Source: Bacillota bacterium (GTDB lineage: Bacteria > Bacillota > UBA4882 > UBA10575). Taken from it: a DNA stretch of 7,915 nt. Where the stretch lies: positions 1 to 7,915 of the forward strand of contig JAAZDX010000128.1 of assembly GCA_012512605.1 (NCBI GenBank). Reading direction: 5' to 3'. The notes under the pieces were generated by a model. That model saw only the letters and a program-made list of their open reading frames with translations. It was not told the DNA's origin and ran no database searches. Below, one piece after another: positions 1-6,776 of the stretch. The position numbers and the translations under genes are program-made. The first letter of the stretch is position 1. The number at the start of each line of letters is the position of its first letter.

Positions 1-937
1 AATCCGGGTTATAAGGCTTTTTATCATGGGTGCGCCCTGTAATCCGGTAATACTTGATCCCGGTGTTCGTCCGGAGACCGTTTGGATCGATATAAGGTCT
101 AATATATTCGTATTCCAGATCATAACCGATATCACGATAAAATTCCCGGTAGTCGAAATCACCGGGGTAACCTTCCTCGGCGCTCCATACCTGTTTTGAT
201 GATTCCAGATCCCGACCGAACGCAGCTACGCCCGAGGGACAGTAGACGGGGGCGAAATTTCCGTACTTGGGGCGGGGCGAAGCATGGAGGATACCATGGG
301 CATCGGTGAAAAAATAGCGAATTCCGTAATCGCGGAGGATCTCATCATCCCCCGGATTATAAGCGCACTCGGGTAACCAGATCCCCCGCGGAGGGCGGCC
401 AAAACAACGGGTATGGTATTCGACGGCGTAATGGATCTGGGCCCGTACCGCTTCCCGTTGCAGCATTAATGGGAGGTACCCATGGGTTGCGCCGCAGGTG
501 ATTATTTCGAGATAGCCTTTGTCCTGTAAGCGCCGGAAGGGGGCGACCAGGTCTTTTTGGCATTTCTCCGCAAAGTACCAACGGGAAAAGGAGAACAAAT
601 CGTGATAGAAATGGGCCATGCGGTTAAAGTCCGGGAGCCAACGGGTCCGTTCAATCTCTTTCCCGGCCAGCTCGATCAGTTTTTCCAGATGTTTAAGATA
701 ACGGTTTTGGAGCAGTTCATCATTGAGCATTGCCAGTAAAGGCGGGGTTAAACTCATCGTCACCCGGTACTGGAGCCCATCTTCAGCTAGCTGCTCAAAG
801 ACCTTAAGTAAGGGAATATAGGTTTCGGTGATTGCTTCAAAGAGCCAGTTCTCTTCCAGAAAATGTTCGTGTTCGGGGTGGCGAATATAGGGTAAGTGGG
901 CGTGTAGGACCAAGCACAGATAACCTTTTTCCAACAA
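1..937 (-). CDS. GH57 (DUF1957) 1,4-alpha-glucan branching enzyme, partial (C-terminus beyond left edge)
   Basis: Likely a glycoside hydrolase family 57 glucan branching enzyme, which cuts an alpha-1,4-glucan and rejoins the segment through an alpha-1,6 bond, in the cytoplasm. About 312 residues are present and the frame is still open at base 2. Family motifs seen: HAHLPY at residues 12-17 (GH57 region 1), ATHGYLPL (region 2), and WLPECAY with Glu at about residue 190, matching the catalytic nucleophile of characterised GH57 branching enzymes such as TK1436 (Glu183). A family-typical segment YPGDFDYREFYRDIGYD follows. The catalytic Asp region (DTELFGHWW-like) should lie just past the left edge and cannot be checked. 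There is no ATG; the start is one of four tandem TTG codons directly after GGGAGG, and I chose the third because it gives a 6-nt spacer. It lies 44 nt downstream of the DUF4912 gene, probably in one operon. The alternative is another GH57 activity such as an amylase, but the motifs favour branching enzyme. Confidence 0.92.
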   Translation of the reverse strand, partial: MLEKGYLCLVLHAHLPYIRHPEHEHFLEENWLFEAITETYIPLLKVFEQLAEDGLQYRVTMSLTPPLLAMLNDELLQNRYLKHLEKLIELAGKEIERTRWLPDFNRMAHFYHDLFSFSRWYFAEKCQKDLVAPFRRLQDKGYLEIITCGATHGYLPLMLQREAVRAQIHYAVEYHTRCFGRPPRGIWLPECAYNPGDDEILRDYGIRYFFTDAHGILHASPRPKYGNFAPVYCPSGVAAFGRDLESSKQVWSAEEGYPGDFDYREFYRDIGYDLEYEYIRPYIDPNGLRTNTGIKYYRITGRTHDKKPYNPD

Positions 938-949
938 CAACAACCTCCC
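932..949 (-). promoter_or_regulatory. Ribosome binding site abutting four tandem TTG start codons
   Basis: Read on the minus strand, GGGAGG (949-944) is followed immediately by TTG TTG TTG TTG (943-932) and then by the GAA AAA GGT codons of the GH57 enzyme. All four TTGs are in frame. The first two are very close to the Shine-Dalgarno, so initiation at the third (937) or fourth (934) is most plausible. No in-frame ATG or GTG is placed better. Confidence 0.7.
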
Positions 950-981
950 TTGACGGCTTCCTCTAATTGGCGGGGGCGCTT

Positions 982-2001
982 TTAGTAGGTTTCTTTGGTT
1001 ACAACCGGGGTGATGGTGATCTCGTCTTTTCCGTCCTGAGCACGGGCGGTAACCGGAATCCTCTTTGTCCCTTCCGGTAAAGCCATCCGTAACGTAAAGG
1101 AGCCGTCAGGGCGCAAAGGAACCGGTTGTCCGTCCATGGTTAAAGTGGCTGTTGGTTCGGTTGCGCCGTAGATGATTATTTCTGTATCTAAAACCAACCA
1201 AAAATGGCGCTCAGTTGGTGGCTGCCCGAAGGGGCTGCTTAAACTACTGACTGCCCCCGACCCCATCTCCCGTTCCAACCTTTTACGTAGGATCTCGGCC
1301 AGTTCGACCGAGCCGGCTTGCGGATCTCCCGCCAGCCGGTACAGGCGGTGGAAATCTTCTTCGATGATCATCCACTCTTCATCGATAACTTCCGAAATAC
1401 TGGCGCGGGGGGTGTGTACCGTATTAGAACGGGCGAGGACAATAAACTCTCCGGAAGGGGTAAAGTAGCCTAGATCAACGGTATAGTAGCGGTTGGGATG
1501 GACATTGATGTACCAGTGACCAGTGATCGGATTAACGGAAACATTAAAAAATCCCGGTTCACCGCTACCGGATTCTTGCCCTTCCCACACCTTAAGGCTA
1601 AGGGGAGTCCGTTCCCATTCACCGAAATCATTTTTCAGTTTTTCCTTGACGTCACAGCTCAGATCCCAGTAAACATAGAGCCAAAAAGGGTCACGAATCA
1701 GTAATTTAATTGTGGTTTCGTTATAAGAAGAAGGAAGAGGAAACCTTGCTTCCTCTAACCGTTCCAGCGTGGGAGTCTTTTGTGACAGGCCGGTAGTGTA
1801 GACCGGTTGGGGTGGAGCTTTCCTGGTAGCAGCTTTCGTTTTGGCTTCAGTTTCAACATTGGCTTTGTTCTGTTTGTAAACCGTGGCTAAACTTTCAATT
1901 AGTTCATTTTTTGTCATTCGCGACCGGTTCTTAATCTGGAATTCCTTGGCTAAAGCAAGAAGTTCGTTTTTGGTCTTTTTTACCAGCATTTCTAAGTTCA
2001 T
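982..2001 (-). CDS. DUF4912 domain protein with N-terminal Rho_N/SAP-like domain
   Basis: A 339-residue soluble protein of unknown function. Residues 1-45 form a Rho_N-like helical module (KTKNELLALAKEFQIKNRSR, then MTKNELIESL), a fold often tied to nucleic-acid binding. A basic, Ala/Lys/Pro-rich linker follows. The central DUF4912 region is marked by LIRDPFWLYVYWDLS and a later GHWYINV...YYTVDLGYF stretch. The C-terminal 70 residues (IIIYGATEPTATLTMDGQPV, then RPDGSFTLR) look like a small beta-sandwich of the glucodextranase-B or bacterial Ig type. No signal peptide or membrane segment is visible. The ATG at 2001 is preferred over an upstream in-frame ATG (2079) because AAGGGGG lies 6 nt before it and homology begins there. 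It is the first gene of the unit with the GH57 enzyme; this neighbourhood suggests a glucan-related partner role, which is inference. Confidence 0.88.
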   Translation of the reverse strand: MNLEMLVKKTKNELLALAKEFQIKNRSRMTKNELIESLATVYKQNKANVETEAKTKAATRKAPPQPVYTTGLSQKTPTLERLEEARFPLPSSYNETTIKLLIRDPFWLYVYWDLSCDVKEKLKNDFGEWERTPLSLKVWEGQESGSGEPGFFNVSVNPITGHWYINVHPNRYYTVDLGYFTPSGEFIVLARSNTVHTPRASISEVIDEEWMIIEEDFHRLYRLAGDPQAGSVELAEILRKRLEREMGSGAVSSLSSPFGQPPTERHFWLVLDTEIIIYGATEPTATLTMDGQPVPLRPDGSFTLRMALPEGTKRIPVTARAQDGKDEITITPVVTKETY

Positions 2002-2181
2002 GCCAATCCCCCTTCCGTAGAATACTAAGTAATCGCCCACACCGGCTATAAAAAAATTACTTTCTATAATATGGCTCAACGGTTTGTGGAATATACAAAT
2101 CTTTTATGAAGATAAATAATTTGGCAGGAAACAGCTGGGTAATCAAGAATTAGATGATGACAATTTGATGGGAGGAACAAA
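2002..2181. promoter_or_regulatory. Divergent intergenic region between DUF4912 and FG-GAP genes
   Basis: This AT-rich, non-coding 180-nt gap should hold the promoters for both directions. A perfect TATAAT lies on the plus strand at 2065-2070, and TATTAT reads on the minus strand at 2071-2066, but neither has a convincing -35 box at proper spacing. An inverted repeat TTTGT-N7-ACAAA lies at 2083-2099. The leftward Shine-Dalgarno AAGGGGG is at 2014-2008 and the rightward GGGAGG at 2170-2175. Promoter placement is therefore only suggestive. Confidence 0.4.
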
Positions 2182-3165
2182 ATGCGGTCTTGGTTCAAAT
2201 TTACCATTACGCTTGCGTTCGTTTTTTTAATTGTTCCGTTTATTTGGTCGGCTCCTGCTCCCTACCAATATAGCCATAAAGACTTCCTGTATGAAGCGTG
2301 GTTTAAAGTTGAAGCCACCGACTTAATGGGTACAGGCGCAAGTCAACTGGTAGTATTGGGGCGGGATTACATGGAAGGCCGCCTCTCCGCTCAACTTTTG
2401 GCCTGGGAAGGAGAGGGGTTGACCAGCAAGTGGGAGAGTCCCAATCTTTTGACGGAAGGACCGGTCATGGTGAGTATGGGGCGTCCCCTGCCCGGCGGTG
2501 AACCGATGCTCATCGTCCTTACCCAGGCCCACCTCTATCTCTATACCTGCCAAAATGAGAAGATTATCCTTACTTCCCAATATAAGCATACCCTTTCCCC
2601 CGCCGAATTATCAGTGGCCGATCTGGACGGAGACGGCCAGGATGAACTGCTCATTGTCCGTTTGGGGCAGCGGCAGCCAACTTACGATGAGAACGTGGTT
2701 GAAGTTTACCGCCTAGCGGAAGACGGACTAGTGATGATGGGCCGCAGTGGTTTACTGGGCCAGATCCGGGCTTTGACGGCAGGTGATTTGGATGGGGATG
2801 GCTGTGCTGAAGTGGTGACCGATACGGGTTTGAGCAGTCGTGCCGGAGTGTTCACTGTGCTGGGCTGGGATGCACAAAAGCGGGAGTTGGTCACCCGGTT
2901 GCGGGTGGAAGGGCTCCTTGCCACGATGGCTTTTGGCATGACCATTGCCGCCGGGGGCGACGGGCCGCTGCTTTATACGGCGGACGGCTGGGGACGCTTG
3001 AACCGTTTTTACCTGGCGAACGACCAATTAATTCCCGCTAGCGAACACTATTCATTCCCCAACGGACTGGTTGGGATCGCCGTTGGCGATCTGAACGGGG
3101 ACGGGCATACCGAGATTGTTGTGGTGGGTCATCCCAACAACCTTTTTCTTGTTAGTTTAAACTAG
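2182..3165 (+). CDS. Secreted FG-GAP/VCBS repeat protein, probable beta-propeller
   Basis: A 327-residue exported protein of unknown function. It opens with a signal peptide: basic MRSWFK, a hydrophobic stretch to about residue 22, and small residues (SAPA) near 23-26. The mature part carries FG-GAP/VCBS-type calcium-binding loops: DLDGDGQDEL from residue 147, DLDGDGCAEV from 202 and DLNGDGHTEI from 303, each followed by a hydrophobic beta strand. Degenerate copies near 47 (DLMGTGASQLVVLG), 100 (GRPLPGGEPMLIVL) and 256 (AAGGDGPLLYTA) give six units about 50 residues apart, which suggests a beta-propeller filling the whole mature protein. No C-terminal anchor, sortase motif or enzyme domain is seen. 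The start is supported by GGGAGG 6 nt upstream. It is transcribed away from the DUF4912-GH57 pair. FG-GAP propellers often act in surface binding, but the ligand cannot be told here. Confidence 0.88.
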   Translation: MRSWFKFTITLAFVFLIVPFIWSAPAPYQYSHKDFLYEAWFKVEATDLMGTGASQLVVLGRDYMEGRLSAQLLAWEGEGLTSKWESPNLLTEGPVMVSMGRPLPGGEPMLIVLTQAHLYLYTCQNEKIILTSQYKHTLSPAELSVADLDGDGQDELLIVRLGQRQPTYDENVVEVYRLAEDGLVMMGRSGLLGQIRALTAGDLDGDGCAEVVTDTGLSSRAGVFTVLGWDAQKRELVTRLRVEGLLATMAFGMTIAAGGDGPLLYTADGWGRLNRFYLANDQLIPASEHYSFPNGLVGIAVGDLNGDGHTEIVVVGHPNNLFLVSLN

Positions 3166-3252
3166 ATTTAATAATTAAAGAAAAGGTTTCTGCGACGGGT
3201 TGGTTAATAATAACAACAAAACAAATGGTCACCTTTACGTGGAGGTTTAAAG

Positions 3253-3753
3253 ATGAAAAAACTGATCGTTGGTGTGATGGGGGGAGGAGAAGGGGCTTCT
3301 CCGGAAGTCTGTGAGCTGGCATATAAACTCGGTGGTCTCATCGCCCAGCAAGGTTGGATCCTTTTAAATGGCGGCTGGGGTGGGGGGGTGATGGATGCGT
3401 CGGCCCGTGGGGCGAAAGAACACAACGGCTTGACGGTGGGGATTCTGCCGGACCGTCATAAGGATCTCGCCTCTTCTTACATTGATATTCCGATTGCGAC
3501 CGGGATGGGTGACGGACGGAATATCATCAATGTCCTCTCCAGTGACATTGTTGTGGCTTTACCAGGGCGTTCCGGGACGATTTCGGAGATTGCTTTGGCG
3601 TTGAAAAACGGAAAAAAGGTGATTCTCCTCAATTTCCCCCTGGCTGATCTCTTTGTCGAATACCAGAAAGCAGGGATCATGGTCTCCGTGAACAAGCCAG
3701 AAGAAGTGATTACTATGATTAAAGAGCTGTATCCGTTTGATCAAGAAGAGTAA
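3253..3753 (+). CDS. TIGR00725 family (LOG-like Rossmann-fold nucleotide-binding) protein
   Basis: A 166-residue cytoplasmic single-domain protein related to the LOG/lysine-decarboxylase-like Rossmann family, in the TIGR00725 subgroup. Motifs seen: the N-terminal strand and glycine loop VGVMGGGEGAS (residues 6-16), LNGGWGGGVMDASARGA (38-54), GRNIINVLSSDIVVALPG (88-105), and the PGxxGTxxE motif as PGRSGTISE (104-112). Family members elsewhere include cytokinin-activating nucleoside-5'-monophosphate phosphoribohydrolases and a molybdenum-cofactor carrier protein. Arg89 and Glu112 sit where the catalytic Arg and Glu of LOG enzymes occur, but the usual RK is RN and the second Gly of PGG is Arg, so activity is uncertain. 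GGAGG lies 7 nt before the ATG. The gene begins 87 nt after the FG-GAP gene with no terminator between, so co-transcription is possible. A strong terminator follows it. Confidence 0.88.
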   Translation: MKKLIVGVMGGGEGASPEVCELAYKLGGLIAQQGWILLNGGWGGGVMDASARGAKEHNGLTVGILPDRHKDLASSYIDIPIATGMGDGRNIINVLSSDIVVALPGRSGTISEIALALKNGKKVILLNFPLADLFVEYQKAGIMVSVNKPEEVITMIKELYPFDQEE

Positions 3754-3793
3754 AGTTTCAAGCCCGATCTGGGGATTCACTTAAGATAAGCGA

Positions 3794-3830
3794 AACGCCC
3801 GCCTTAATTAAGGCCGGGCGTTCTTTTTTT
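3794..3830 (+). terminator. Intrinsic terminator of the rightward genes, overlapping the 3' end of the UPF0182 gene
   Basis: AACGCCCG (3794-3801) pairs with CGGGCGTT (3815-3822). The stem continues inward through CCTTAA/TTAAGG (3802-3813) past a single bulged C at 3814. The plus strand then reads C and seven T residues (3824-3830), a classic Rho-independent terminator 41 nt after the stop codon at 3753. On the minus strand the hairpin is followed only by TTTCGCTTATCTT, so termination in that direction would be weaker. Confidence 0.88.
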
Positions 3831-6500
3831 CGCTTCTTCAATTAGTTCTCGTACTTCGTGGAGCTTCTCCTCTGCTTCCTGGAGTTTCTGCTCCAAATCC
3901 GCCCAAAAGAGCTCATTGGCGGGCGGAATGGGTGCCTCCGTTTCCCGTTGGGACGCTGTGGTTTCGGGGGCCGGTTCTTTCCCCGGGGTGGGTGGTTCCG
4001 GTACGACGAAAGCATCTCCCGCTTCCCCCTTGAGCTTCCGGAGGGCCGCTTCGATATTGTCGGCGATGACTACTTGGTCTTGCCAGACAAGGACGATCTT
4101 TTTAAACTCCGGCATCTGGCCTTGGTTTGATTGGATATAGAAGGGTTCGGCATAGAGAATCGTATCGCCGATCGGAATCACCAGGAGATTACCGCGGATC
4201 AGTTGGGATTGGTTCTGACTCCACAGGGTGATCAGTTCGGTGATCTCCGGGTGTTGACCGATCCTGGTCTCGATCTGCATCGGGCCGAAGGTATTCGTTC
4301 CTTTCGGGAGTTGGTACAGGATTAACTGGCCGTAGTTGGGCGGGTCACAACGGGCGACGAGCCAAGCGATCATATTTTGTTTATCCCGGGGCGTAAAGGG
4401 GCGCATCAACAAAAATTCTTCCCGTTCTTCACCGGGTAAAACCAAGGTGACATAGTAGGGTTCAAGAGTCTCTTCGCGACGGGCGTAGATCTGGGTTGGG
4501 AGACCCCAGAAATCTTCTTTTTCGTAAAAGGCTTTCGCCTCCGTCAGATGGTAACTGAGGAGCATATCTTGTTGCACGGTAAAGAGCGCTTCCGGATACC
4601 TGATATGCTGCTGTAAAGCGGTGGGCATATCGGCAAACGCCTTGAACATCTGGGGAAACACCTTCTGCCAGGTCTGGATCATCGGGTCGGCCGGGTCCAC
4701 CACATAAAAATCGACGGTGCCGTGGTAGGCGTCGACCACTACTTTTACTGAGTTACGAATATAGTTAAACCCGTTGGCATGCTTGGCGGCATAAGGGAGG
4801 TGGCGGGAGACCGTATAGGCGTCGATCATCCAGAACAACCGGTTTTCCGCGACGACCAAGTAAGGATCGGTGTCCATAATCAAGAAAGGGGCTAGCTTTG
4901 CCACCCGTTCTTTAATGTTGCGGTGTAAGAGGATTCTGCTTTCATCTTGAATATATCCGGAGAGAATTAAGTTGCGGTCACCAAGCTCTACCGCCATCAA
5001 AAGCCGGGTTAACCAGCGCCGAAGGGAGATCCCGTCCCGTCCTTGATAAGTGGTAGTGACATTTACGCCGCCGGTGGCCGGATAGTCAAACTCCTTTTCG
5101 CGTGTCCGGACGATCGCGTAAGAATCCAGTCCTTCCCCAAAGTAGATCTGGGGACGGGTCAGTTCAAGGGTGGGGATGGACCCATCGATGACCGGGGGTA
5201 GATCCTTCACCAAAAAAAGCGGTTGCCCCACGTTATTTGCTTGGTTGACCGCGTTCATCGCTAAACCATAACCGTGGGTATAAACCAGATGCCGGTTCAA
5301 CCAGCTCTGATCGATTTTCGTTGGGTCAAGCTCCCGGGCGGCAATCATGACTTGTTTCTGCCCCTGGGGGGTTGCGTAACGATCCAGATCGATATCGTGA
5401 AAAGTGTAGTAGGAACGGAAAGATTGCAGTTGGTTATAGGCGGGCAGGAGTGGTCGCCAGTCCCAGATTCGTAAATTGGCTAGGGAAGGATGGTTGGGCT
5501 CAAGGACCGACGAGTCCGCTTCTGGAGCCAGCGTATAAGGCTGTTCTTTGATCCGGTCCAGACCAAACCCGAACCGTGTAAACTGGATATGGTGTTCCAA
5601 ATAGGGTTCTTCCATCATAAACTGATTGGGTTTGACGATCATTGTTTCGACTAAAGGGGGTAGAACCGCTGTAAAGAGGATTAGGGAGCATAACCACAAC
5701 CCAAGGCTGCCAAGGATCAACCGGCGTGGTTTTTGCTTAAAAAGGGTCCCCAGCAACAAAAGGGCGGTTAGGATTGCGATCGCCGCCATGATATTGTAAC
5801 CAAGGATCCGGATGTGGTGGGTGGTGTAGTCCACCCCGGTTAATAAGGGCTTCTCTTCGAAAAGCAGTCCGCACCGGTTTAAGAAATAGTCGGCCGCCTT
5901 CAAGAGGAAAAAGAGAACGCCCAGAAGCGTCAGGTGGATACGGGCGCGGGGCCAAAACTGGAACTTTTTATCTTGATACCAGTAGGCTTGCGCGATTACG
6001 TAAAACAGCGTAACGCCGAGAAAGGTCAGGATGGTTAAACCCAGGAGCGTGACGATCAGGCGTTGATAAAAAGGATAGGCGAAAAAATAAAAGCCGAGAT
6101 CCAGATGGAAGATGGGATCGGTTACCCCAAAGGTGGTTCGGTGTAGATACTGCTGGACTAGAGTCCAGTCGGGTGCTGCCCCGGGCAGCAGAAAAATGGT
6201 CAAGACCAGCGCGATGAGGGCGCTTAAGAAAAAATGTTGCCGCGGCGATAGTTTCACTTCGGTCTCCAGTTGTAAGAAGGCCTTCTTTGTTTGGCGGAGA
6301 TTCAGAAGGAGAAAACCGAAACAGAAAACTCCCAACCCTAAGCGGATGCCTAGTTTGGTCAGGAGTGGAACCCAAAACAGGGATAAAGCTTTCAGACTAC
6401 GATACCACAACCATGTTACAAGTTGGTGGGAGAAGAAAAAAAAGAGCGCCAGTCCGGCCAGGAGGAGCAGGAGAAGGAGGACGACGATGTTTTTCTTCAT
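3804..6500 (-). CDS. UPF0182 family (COG1615) seven-pass membrane protein
   Basis: An 898-residue integral membrane protein of a conserved family with no established function. The N-terminal third has about seven hydrophobic segments (near residues 4-23, 47-68, 89-107, 147-172, 187-206, 232-254, 261-285). A large domain follows, probably outside the membrane, with family-typical stretches: KPNQFMMEEPYLEHHIQFTR (290-309), YTHGYGLAMNAVNQ, PQIYFGE, ESRILLHRNIKERV, DPYLVV, NYIRNSVKVVVDAYHGTVDF and HIRYPEALFTVQ. The C-terminus has an acidic, Pro/Thr-rich linker (about 832-862) and a charged coiled-coil-like helix (about 862-893). The length matches the family. Start: the ATG at 6500 has GGAGGTGA (6512-6505) just upstream, so an in-frame ATG at 6527, which would put that site inside the gene, is rejected. 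It appears to be a single-gene unit, divergent from lon and convergent with the LOG-like gene. Confidence 0.95.
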   Translation of the reverse strand: MKKNIVVLLLLLLLAGLALFFFFSHQLVTWLWYRSLKALSLFWVPLLTKLGIRLGLGVFCFGFLLLNLRQTKKAFLQLETEVKLSPRQHFFLSALIALVLTIFLLPGAAPDWTLVQQYLHRTTFGVTDPIFHLDLGFYFFAYPFYQRLIVTLLGLTILTFLGVTLFYVIAQAYWYQDKKFQFWPRARIHLTLLGVLFFLLKAADYFLNRCGLLFEEKPLLTGVDYTTHHIRILGYNIMAAIAILTALLLLGTLFKQKPRRLILGSLGLWLCSLILFTAVLPPLVETMIVKPNQFMMEEPYLEHHIQFTRFGFGLDRIKEQPYTLAPEADSSVLEPNHPSLANLRIWDWRPLLPAYNQLQSFRSYYTFHDIDLDRYATPQGQKQVMIAARELDPTKIDQSWLNRHLVYTHGYGLAMNAVNQANNVGQPLFLVKDLPPVIDGSIPTLELTRPQIYFGEGLDSYAIVRTREKEFDYPATGGVNVTTTYQGRDGISLRRWLTRLLMAVELGDRNLILSGYIQDESRILLHRNIKERVAKLAPFLIMDTDPYLVVAENRLFWMIDAYTVSRHLPYAAKHANGFNYIRNSVKVVVDAYHGTVDFYVVDPADPMIQTWQKVFPQMFKAFADMPTALQQHIRYPEALFTVQQDMLLSYHLTEAKAFYEKEDFWGLPTQIYARREETLEPYYVTLVLPGEEREEFLLMRPFTPRDKQNMIAWLVARCDPPNYGQLILYQLPKGTNTFGPMQIETRIGQHPEITELITLWSQNQSQLIRGNLLVIPIGDTILYAEPFYIQSNQGQMPEFKKIVLVWQDQVVIADNIEAALRKLKGEAGDAFVVPEPPTPGKEPAPETTASQRETEAPIPPANELFWADLEQKLQEAEEKLHEVRELIEEAKKRTPGLN

Positions 6501-6776
6501 TGGTTCACCTCCAGATAAACTAATCAAGAAAAGACTTCTCTTTGAAGGACCCTAATCCTGCCCCCATCCTGTTTTTAACCGAATTTTAGAAGGTATTTCC
6601 TGAAGGGGTGTCTAAGTCTTGCATGGTGGGATCATCTTCTAAATTCCCCAAGATTAGCAGGGTTCGCCAAAAAGCAACGGAAGGGAAACCCGGCTAATGA
6701 AGAGAATAACGCAATTTGTATCTTTTTTTAGTTTATTTATTAACGAAACAGGATTAAACTTTGGAGGTGGGTAGCC
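6501..6776. promoter_or_regulatory. Divergent intergenic region between the UPF0182 gene and lon
   Basis: A 276-nt gap with no supportable gene, expected to hold both promoters. For lon, a weak pair TTGTAT (6716-6721) and TATTAA (6738-6743) with a 16-nt spacer lies just upstream of GGAGGTG (6763-6769). No CIRCE element or CtsR heptad repeat is visible, so the usual heat-shock control of lon is not evident. Imperfect inverted repeats at 6582-6592/6636-6645 and 6612-6621/6649-6657 are the only structure noticed. Confidence 0.35.

Noticed and set aside
1172..1704. Two plus-strand open frames opposite the DUF4912 gene
   Set aside because: Antisense shadows; the minus-strand protein has clear domain structure while these do not.
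2002..2079. Upstream in-frame ATG extending the DUF4912 protein by 26 residues
   Set aside because: The extension has no resemblance to the family, and the Shine-Dalgarno AAGGGGG would be inside it, correctly spaced for the ATG at 2001.
5500..6375. Three consecutive same-strand open frames within the UPF0182 gene
   Set aside because: They are an alternate frame of a continuous, well-conserved coding sequence, have Pro/Arg/Ser-rich composition and no plausible start signals.
6501..6527. Upstream ATG extending the UPF0182 protein by nine residues
   Set aside because: Those codons encode the GGAGGTGA Shine-Dalgarno itself, and the signal-like KKN-hydrophobic start follows at 6500.
6112..6555. 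A 147-residue open frame on the plus strand
   Set aside because: It lies antisense to the membrane-spanning N-terminus of the UPF0182 gene. Its Arg/Lys/Ser-rich composition is what the complement of hydrophobic codons gives, and it has no family resemblance.
6501..6776. Heat-shock operators (CIRCE or CtsR box) before lon
   Set aside because: Searched by eye for TTAGCACTC-type dyads and GGTCAAA heptads; none present.
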